A stretch of 64,000 nt of DNA. Origin: Puccinia triticina. Its lineage: Eukaryota; Basidiomycota; Pucciniomycetes; Pucciniales; Pucciniaceae. The DNA lies in contig NC_070564.1 of NCBI RefSeq assembly GCF_026914185.1, positions 930,001-994,000 of the forward strand, written 5' to 3'. The notes beneath the pieces are model-generated. The model was not told the DNA's origin and did no database searches. It saw only the letters and a program-made list of their open reading frames with translations. The translations under genes and the position numbers were made by a program. This document shows, one piece after another, positions 56,401-64,000 of the stretch (its first letter is position 1; each line of letters opens with the position of its first letter).

Positions 56401-56953
56401 TAAAGGGCGAGGAAGGCAAGCACTGAGATGACACGGGAAGTGCCGTGAGCTACACGAACAAGGACACAACGACTGATGGTGGAAGCACACCTGAGATGAC
56501 ACGGGAAGTGCCGTGAGCTACACGAACAAGGACACGACGACTGATGGTGGAAGCACACCTGCGGACAGCCGGGAGGAGATGTGCGGAGTGAGTAGTTGCA
56601 AATGGGAATGACCAATGAATGAAAACATGACAATATAATACCAACCTGAGATGACACGGGAAGTGCCGTGAGCTACACGAACAAGGACACGACGACTGAT
56701 GGTGGAAGCACACCTGGGGACACAACAGGTGAGAATGAGACACTAGAAGGGGAGATGAGAGAAAGAAGTGAGGACGCATACCTGCGGACAGCCGGGAGGA
56801 GATGTGCGGAGTGAGTAGTTGCAAATGGGAATGACGAATAGAGTACAACGTGGTGGAATAAAGTTGAACTATATACATCATGATTAGGTTTGCGCTCTCA
56901 CTAAGTCCGCAGCAAGGACAGCTCCGGAGGCCGCGCCGGTATGTGACTCAATA
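56401..56953 (-). repeat. 5' LTR of the copia element
   Basis: 553 bp, the transcriptional start side of the element. Same internal triplicated segment as the other LTR. Confidence 0.95.
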
Positions 56954-59284
56954 GCAGGTGATTCTGATCAACAAGTACATCTTATAAATCTTTATGAAGA
57001 TTGTTCATAAACACCTTAAAATGTGTCCTAAAGTTTTGCAAATTTCAATTTTGAACCCCCTTAATATATGTGCATGTTTCACTTGTCATTTTATCCAGGC
57101 AAATTGTACATTCAAATTTTTTTATTCCAATTGGAGTAATATCATCAACTGATAATTAGATACCTATTTTCAACCGTCATAAAAAATGTGTATGACAGAT
57201 TGGGGAGCCAAGAGGGAAGAGGAAATATGCACAAACTCCAATACAGAAGTGCGTATGAAAAGGACCCTAATTGGGAAATAATGTCAACTGTTGACCAAGT
57301 TTGGTAAGATTTACACAATTGTGCGTTTCTTGGAAATCATGTCAAATTCTTCATTTCTCAAGAACGTTATTGATAAACACCTTAAAATGGGCTCTAAAGT
57401 TTTGCAAATTTGTATTTTCAACCCCCCTGTTGAACCTATTGTAACCCAGTCAATGAGATACCACCTGGCAATGGCTCACTAGACACTATATTTTTCTGCT
57501 CTTGTTTGTGAGTTTGTTCTGATTTAGAGCTGGCAGTTTGCACCCAGTTACCTGTGGTGGGTGCAGGTACCTGCCTGAATTTCTGCCCAGACTTGAAACC
57601 TGCACCCACATCTGCACCTGCACCTTCTGGTGGGTACCTACACACTCCCATGGGTGACTACTACCCAAAAGTGGGTACTAGGGGCCAGCTCTATTCTGAT
57701 GTAATTCACATCATCAAAAAGCACATCAGATACTATACAATCCAGATTTTTCAAGTGTGACTGTAGTTCTTCTTTGTCTGTATTATAATCAAATTTGATC
57801 AATGTGATGAAGTCAGATGAAAGATTGGTGAAAATTCAGTTTTTGTGGCAAGAGCTTTCACATTTCACAAAAATAAAACTATCAATTATGGTGTTCCAAG
57901 TCAATTTATGCATGCATAAATCATGAATTCAAAAAAAATTTGCAGTAGGAATAAAACTTGTGCGCTCCCCTGCAAAGAATGTTTCATGAATCCATTATCT
58001 ACTGAGGTGGAACGGGTTCCACACAGATATTTTCCTTTTGAGACTGTGTTTGTGGGCTGATACCCACAATTTCCTCAGTTGGTCTGTCCTTGTCACCATC
58101 CAGGTGATCTATAGGGATAATTTCCAAAAAAAAAAAAAACCCCACAGGCCCGTCCAATCATCATACCAGGCCAGCCCATGCAACTGTGGTGTTCAAAATT
58201 GATTTTCAAACCACTTTCTACATAAAATCATAAGATCTAAATGTCCAAACTTTTGATGGGGTGAAAGTTGAGGGTTCTCTTCATTTCAAGCGCCTCTCAA
58301 AACTTTGATAAATCTTATGATTTTATGTAAAAATGATATTCAAAAATCAATTTTGAACACCCTAAACCTCCCCCCAGGCTCAAGCCCATCCAAAGGCCTA
58401 CAAATTGCACATTAACCAACCACTCGGGGTTTGGGGGGGTATCTAGCCTCGCCACAACCACCCACACCTGGGTGGTGCTTCTTGGTTGCTAGCCTTACTG
58501 TCAAGTCAGTGAAGGTACTACAAAAATATCAGCAAAGTTTGGTTGCTGATTCTTCAGAATCAAACCAGTAGGTGTGTTTAGATGGGGTCTCAAATGTCAA
58601 AACTTGTTGTATTGGGGCATACTGCCATAAGCACCTTTTCAGGGAAATATACAGATTACATTAGCAGGTATTTGACAGTAGGTACCTGCAAAGAGGGTTT
58701 TATTTTTTCATTACATATGATATTACACCAGTATGCTGTAACATTGAGAACCCTAAATATGTACATGAACTACCTGTAGAGATTTTAAGATTACCACTTG
58801 TAGTTGTACCATCTTAAGTTTTTTTTGTGTATTACAGAAGGAGGGACTTGACCTCAAATGCCCTGTACACCTCCTCGGCCCTCAAGAGTAAGTTAAGGCA
58901 GGCTGGGGTACTTTGTTTCCCAACAACTGTCACACATAGTCCAACATACACTTTCAAGTTCAAAGCATTTGGAATGAAGAAATTCTGCGGGGTTGGCCTG
59001 ATGGCCTTGCCTCACTTCCATTGCCTCTCCGCAAGCCTCAGCAAAGGTCTGGACTTTCTGGTAGACAGAGTCAAGGATGAAGCCATGATAGAATTGGGTC
59101 AAAAATCTTCTAGAGAATTGGATGGTCTACCCCAGGATTACATTGTCAAGTTACACCCCATGGGGCCATTAAATGCCCCTATGTGTTCTAAAGTACGCCA
59201 TCCTCAATGTTTATTTACAAATGTGACAAGAGAAAGTCGGCCAAGAAAATTCCACATATCTGGTGAGTTTTGCCTCTCCCTCAG
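56954..59284. other. Repeat-rich region, no confident gene
   Basis: Copies of ATAAACACCTTAAAATG(T/G)G followed by AAAGTTTTGCAAATTT lie at about 57008 and 57373, matching 35827. A GGTGGGTGCAGGTACC-type repeat is at about 57550-57680. At 58203-58360 ATTTTCAAACCACTTTCTAC/AAATCATAAGATCT is partially mirrored by AATCTTATGATTTTATG. A 163-codon plus-strand frame (58827-59318) might hold an upstream exon of the next gene, but I could not join it in phase. Confidence 0.35.
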
Positions 59285-61669
59285 CTTGGTCCTCACAAAG
59301 GCGCAAAACAAAATTTAATTTCTGATGACTCGGTTGGTGTTGGTGAGGAATCAAATAATTCAGGTGAAAACATCGCAGATGATACAAGGCTTGGAAAAGA
59401 TAAGGCATCCCTCGTGCGACCTTCCCACAAGATCGAAGATGATGAAGCTGAGAAGCTACTTGCAAAACGACCACATTTAGGGTTGGATTTGAATCAACCT
59501 CCACCCCTTGAAAAGGAGGAAATTTGCCTCTCAAGTTCATCAATTTGTAGGTCCCCAAGATTACAGCTTACCAACGGTGAGCAGCTACGAGCCGAATTAT
59601 ACGAAATGAACACCGTGGAGATGTAGCATATAGCAACACTGATTAATTCTTCGGTACGACGTATAGACCCTACTCAACCTATACCTTTACCTCATTCGAA
59701 TCTCAACCATGTAAAAGAAGATATTTGCTCAGCAGGAATTCAAAACCCTACCAATTACCGGGAAGGCTTCGAAGCCGACCCCGGCGATAACGTAGGTATT
59801 CACTTGCAAGAAATACTTGGGACGTCCGATGCTATAAGTATCACAGAAGGAAATAATCTCCAAAACGAGCTCCAAGAGGCTAGTATTCCGATTGACTCTA
59901 ACACCTTTGGTGTCCAGTTTCCTAAGGAAAATAAATACTGGGATAAAATATACATGGATATCAGTTCAGCTGAGCCGGATGTAGAAACGTTTAGCAGAAC
60001 CTTCGCGCCACGTATTCGAAGTGAAGGTGATGTATGGGCTTGGCTTGCACTCATTGATATCCATGATAAATGCTTGGAAGCCGAAATAAAAGAGCATGCA
60101 GGACCAGCATTACAGTATTTTTTAAACTATTATCTTCCTCACCAAGAATACCCCACAGTGAAAGGTCCAATTAGAGGGGAAAACCTTGTTCCAAATGCTC
60201 ACAAGATAAGGAGGACATTGTCTGAATTGATAAAAGCTATATGGGCTATGCACTCCCGATTTTTGGAGATCCTAGGTGTCGGAAAATCAGACTCTTTGTA
60301 CATTTTGGAACAAAGAAAAATCCTGAAGTGGTTTGTATATTTTATGCTGAGGTGCAAGAAACAAAAAGGAATACATCAAAAAATCTATCAAATGATATCA
60401 GCAGCAATCCATAGTCCAGAAGAAAGGTATGTATCCAAAATTAACAAGAAGAGAATAACTTGGTCAAAAGACATTGTGATATCAAAACAAACTGTGTTGA
60501 TGAATGAAGCAGTCATCCATGCTCTTGGATTTTATCATAGAAACACAAACCCTGAAAAGTGGAAATGTATTTTTGGAAATGATTCACAGTTTCTTTTGAA
60601 GCTAGGAAGCTTTGGAAAAAGCTGGGAAAAAAGAAAAACTTTGCTATCTCAGACTAACCTCTCAAAAAAAGATATAGAGTGCCTCATACCCTGGGAAGCT
60701 CCCTGCTCACCAGAAAGCTTAAATTTGATTTCAAACCATTTCTGGAAAGCAAGGTTTGAAATTTGTGATTTTGTTAAACCAATTCCCCTGGGGGCTCAAC
60801 AAGGAAAGATTCCACAGTTTAGTACTCATAGAGGCTTCAAAGTAGAACTTCAAGATGATCCCCGAGTATGGGCATGGATATCAGCTATAAAATTTAGAAA
60901 ATCAACAGTTCCAACATTATTTAAGCCAAAATATGATTCAATCATAAATCATGTCAAAAATATCATGGAAGGAATTCTTGATGAAACTTTGGATGCTGAA
61001 AAGAGAAGCAAATTCCTGGCTAAATTTGAAGAGAGTGTTTTAAAATTATTGGATAAAACATTTGATATTCTGTGGGCCACCAATTCTGAGTTACTTGGAG
61101 CATTAGGATCAGAAGTCTTTGAACAAGATTACATGAATGAGCAGGAATTGATACAACTTTTCTTTGAGCATTGCGTTTATAAAGGGAAAAAATCAAAAAT
61201 AGTTGATATCCTGGGGGCCAATAATCATCAACATTTATTTGATGGCGGGATTCAAGATCAAACAATGACAAATTTTTTGATTAATTTGTCTCTTTCAAAC
61301 AAAAACTTAGAAGCCTATAAAGTGAGAAAAACTTATTATGTATTTGAATATCTTTCTGTTTCAAAAGAAGATTTGATTTTGGCAGAGGCTGCAGTATATA
61401 TCCTTGGATTCTATTACAAGAATCAGAATCATCAAAAATGGGATGAAATTTTCCAAGAGGATAAGAGATTTTTTTACTTTCTCTTAAACTGCAGCACTTG
61501 TGCATTCTACAAAAAAAGGAATTACCCAAATAGCCAAACTATTCAGAATGTTAAATCATTAAAAACAATTCCATGGAAGAAAGAACTGGATCATTCATTG
61601 GTGGGCATTCAAGGAATAGCTCCTTTTCAACTAAGACTTCAACTTGATGACTGGGTACAAGAAGTCTAG
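59285..61669 (+). pseudogene. Internally duplicated protein with DLNxxP motif and in-frame TAG
   Basis: One frame is open from the AG at 59284 to TAG 61667-61669 except for a single TAG at 59624-59626. The upstream part is acidic and polar and contains RPHLGLDLNQPPPLEKEE; the DLNQPP core is at 59486-59503. The downstream part (from 59627, at least 621 codons from 59804) holds two copies of an unrecognised module. Copy 1 starts VWAWLALI and ends EAVIHALGFYHRN..KW..IF. Copy 2 starts VWAWISAI and ends EAAVYILGFYYKN..KW..IF. Each also has an A/LWA.(H/N)S..L..LG block. No signal peptide or 5' end is visible. No splice pair that removes the TAG and keeps the frame was found (the obvious GTGAGC...TGTAG intron is 50 nt), so this is either a recent pseudogene, a stop that is read through, or two genes. 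Function unknown. Confidence 0.6.
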
Positions 61670-62759
61670 ATTTGATCTTAATTTTTTTCTTCAATTATCA
61701 TCAATCTCATTGACTTGAAAAGTATAGAATTGTCTTTCTTCACTTGGTAGTCTTTATAGGCAAAAAAATCACCCTAATTCCAAAATAATCTCATTCACAA
61801 ACCCAAACTAACACACCACAGAATAATTGGCTTGGTGGTTTGGATGCCCCTTCATCTGAGATTCAATGGATACATCTTACATGGTCAAGTAAAATTCAAT
61901 TCTGCAAGTGGCATTCACTCAACCCAGCCAATTATGGCAATATAAATTACTTTTTTAATTGAATACGCCTTTGCATTTAAATCTAGAAATTCCCTGGCTG
62001 AGGGAACTATCCGCTGGTACTCAATGTGAAAGTCCCATGTCATAAATTCTGCTAGGACATAAGACCCTCCGGCAAAGCCTCAGGGAGGGACTTGTTAATT
62101 TTGACATCCCATCAAGGCAAACCAACTAATTGAATATGTTTAGTGCAACCTAGTTAAAGTTTAATTCAAACAATCGACTGCCCAGCTGATTAAGTGCTGG
62201 AAGTCTAAAGTAACAGAACCCTGAATTGATATCTCAAACCCCACTCTTTTGCAATGTCTACTTTCTATTTCCTTCCAAATTAGAAGGAATATAAATCAAT
62301 AAAATTGTGCTATAAATCAATAAAACAATCTAAATCATACTTCTTTTTTGTTCATGTTCCATCTTATTCCCAGGCTTCCAAGCTTGGATATATATATCTT
62401 GGTGTTCAAAAATGCCTGGAGACTTTTGAGGCCTCTCACCTCTTCCCACCTAGACAGCGTACATGTAAACCAATTTTCAATTCAGAGTGGCACCACCCTG
62501 CAAGCCTTCTGGGATGTAGAAATGAGGAAGGAAGCTCTTCCGAAGGAGAGGCAGAGACTTGTGCCACATGAATGCCTGTCATTCCGGTGTAGACACTTCA
62601 AAGTTGCGGGTCACCGCCTCCGCATCCGCCGCAGCAGACTTTGTCGCCCCGAGGGCCTGTCGGTGTTGGAAAGTTGTACAAATCTCAACGATACACCACG
62701 TCGACACTCGTTCTCCACCCAGATCTTTCAACAGGCGATTCAAAAGAGCACATAATAAG
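61670..62759. other. Intergenic with one dispersed hairpin repeat
   Basis: No gene. At about 62058-62095 lies ACCCTCCGGCAAAGCCTCAG plus GGAGGGACTT, another member of the AAGTCCCTC hairpin family. The last 300 bases are the upstream region of eIF3j; a 135-codon frame there has no conserved features. Confidence 0.45.
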
Positions 62760-63949
62760 ATGAGTGATTGGGGTGAGCACATGCACAACTGTTTTTTCAA
62801 TATGTAAAACACATGCACGTGGGCCAATAAATTAATTGTTCTCTCTCCGCGTGTTTGGCATGGCTAAATTTTGTAGAAGCAAGTGATCACGAAGAGACGC
62901 CGAATCCGGTGGTCTCAGCGGCAGCGGTATCGGCGATTAAGAAGAACAAGTGGGCGGATGAAGACGCGGATGAGGATGTGAAAGATGACTGGGAGGCGTC
63001 GGAGTCAGAAGACGAGAAGAATAAGAACGAGCCGGCAAAGCCTAAAGGACCCGTCCGAAACAAAGGGATCACGAAAATGAAGATTGCTGAGAAGGAGGCC
63101 GAGGAAGCTTTACGGTTGGCTGAACAAGAAGCTTTGGCTCAGCAGGCTGCCGACCCTGTCTTGAGGAAAAAACTCGAACAGACTCGGACTATTCAGTCTG
63201 ATATGGAAAACGCTCGGGGCTTGTTTGGTGATGCGGTAGTCTCGAATCGTGAGTTGAAATTCTCATCAACTCCGGTCTTTTTTTTACCTGCCATCCCCTC
63301 CGCTCTCAACCCCCAATCAACTTCCCAAGATCATCCGACTGTGTAGGTGCGATTGATTACTGAAAGTTTTTTTTCTCGAATTCTTTGTTTTACCAGCGAG
63401 TACTTCTGAAGACCCTATGAAGATGGATCCAAAAACAAAGGCTGATTTCGAGACGATGTCGAGTGCGTTGGCCCAACTGATCGTTTCAAAGCACGGTAAC
63501 AAGCCCCTGTATCCACTGTGAGTGTTTTTAATCCAGAAAATGAACTAGGGAATTAGATGATTATAACGAAAACCTTCTGATTGGAATATCCATGACGCTC
63601 CTCAGATTTGTCGAGCATTTTTTCAGACAACTCTCCGAGCCACTTGGAGATGTCCAAACGCGAAAAACGGCCTCGATTCTGACGACGATTGCCAACGAGA
63701 AGCAACGTGCAGCTAAGGATGCCAAGAAGGGCAAAGGCAAGCTAAAACCGACCTTGGGCGGTGGTGGCGTGTCTGCCGTTGCCAAAGGTGGCCGAGGTGT
63801 CAATGCCGATCTGGAAGTTTACGATCAAGCACTGGACGATGAATTTGATGATTTTGTAAGCCCAGTCTTCTCTCCTGGGAACATTTGTCACTCAGCAGCG
63901 GAGATTCAAACTTATTCACTCAATTTGACCCCTCTTATCTCAGATGTAA
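62760..63949 (+). CDS. HCR1: Translation initiation factor eIF3 subunit j
   Basis: Five exons (62760-62772, 62877-63248, 63397-63517, 63606-63855, 63944-63949) give 253 residues with both terminal exons tiny: the first encodes MSDW plus one base, the last is only ATG TAA. eIF3j (yeast Hcr1) associates loosely with eIF3, binds the 40S decoding site and helps initiation and ribosome recycling. Family features: acidic N-terminus with KNKWADEDADEDVKDDWEAS, a Lys/Glu/Ala-rich helix (KMKIAEKEAEEALRLAEQEA), the conserved MDPKTKADFETMSSALAQLI-type block, PLYPLFVEHFFRQL and the acidic end ALDDEFDDFM. The fit of EFDDFM across the last intron supports the final exon. Confidence 0.94.
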
Positions 63950-64000
63950 TCGCACCCTCATCTCTTGCTGGCCCTCTCGCTGATAGATCCATTTTAATTT

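Larger units (their letters stand above)
51710..56953 (-). mobile_element. Complete Ty1/copia LTR retrotransposon
   Basis: Two 553-bp direct repeats (51710-52262 and 56401-56953) flank a single long minus-strand ORF. I found only one difference between the LTRs (CACGACGACTG near 51773 versus CACAACGACTG near 56464), so the insertion is young. In the sense direction the order is 5' LTR (right), primer-binding site, polyprotein, polypurine tract, 3' LTR (left). The LTR ends read TATTGAGTC...CCCTTTA in the sense strand rather than the usual TG...CA. No exact 5-bp target duplication is apparent (flanks CCTGC and ACTGT). With an uninterrupted ORF and near-identical LTRs this copy may be transposition-competent. 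Confidence 0.95.

Noticed and set aside
59577..59626. Intron GTGAGC...TGTAG removing the in-frame TAG
   Set aside because: The splice sites look acceptable, but the 50-nt length breaks the frame and leads to an early TAA.

Overview
The window looks like a piece of a repeat-rich basidiomycete nuclear genome, most likely a rust fungus (Pucciniales, Puccinia-like). This rests on short GT-AG introns of about 50-110 bp in every spliceable gene, a few conserved housekeeping genes separated by tens of kilobases of transposable elements, and lineage-type genes (a paralogue pair with conserved exon lengths, a secreted-looking SET protein, a protein with an internal duplication). No database search was possible, so genus-level placement is inference.

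Layout. 1-453: 3' end of an Asn/Ser-rich repeat protein. 0.6-2.6 kb: MITE-like and Helitron-like debris. 2.6-6.3 kb: two tandem paralogues, each with four exons; exons 2 and 3 have identical lengths in both copies. 7.0-7.7 kb: near-perfect 688 bp palindrome with TA target duplications. 8.0-12.8 kb: complete but dead hAT transposon (two in-frame stops and one frameshift) with its target duplication. 13-20 kb: diverged repeats and small terminal-inverted-repeat (TIR) elements. 20.3-22.1 kb: foldback element with 9-bp target duplication and an internal array of palindromic motifs. 22.7-24.5 kb: one TIR element inserted into another, each with its own target duplication. 24.8-26.0 kb: TIR element with 8-bp duplication, whose empty site is visible at 18.6 kb. 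26.6-27.3 kb: probable coiled-coil gene.

29.3-44.8 kb is the gene-bearing core: a single-pass membrane protein, a SET-domain protein with a signal-peptide-like N-terminus and a duplicated upstream region, the mitochondrial branched-chain 2-oxoacid dehydrogenase E1 beta subunit, and an AVL9 homologue (16 exons reconstructed, 706 codons). 45-50 kb is dominated by further hairpin-forming arrays and a tract with a RIP-like dinucleotide bias. 51.7-57.0 kb is an intact Ty1/copia retrotransposon with almost identical LTRs, a half-tRNA initiator-Met primer site and a polypurine tract. 59.3-61.7 kb holds an internally duplicated, fungus-specific-looking protein preceded by a DLNxxP (EAR-type) motif and interrupted by a single in-frame TAG. 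The window ends with translation initiation factor eIF3j (62.8-63.9 kb).

The housekeeping genes (BCKDH E1 beta, AVL9, eIF3j) are functionally unrelated. The biological interest lies in the candidate host-interaction genes and in the mobile-element landscape.
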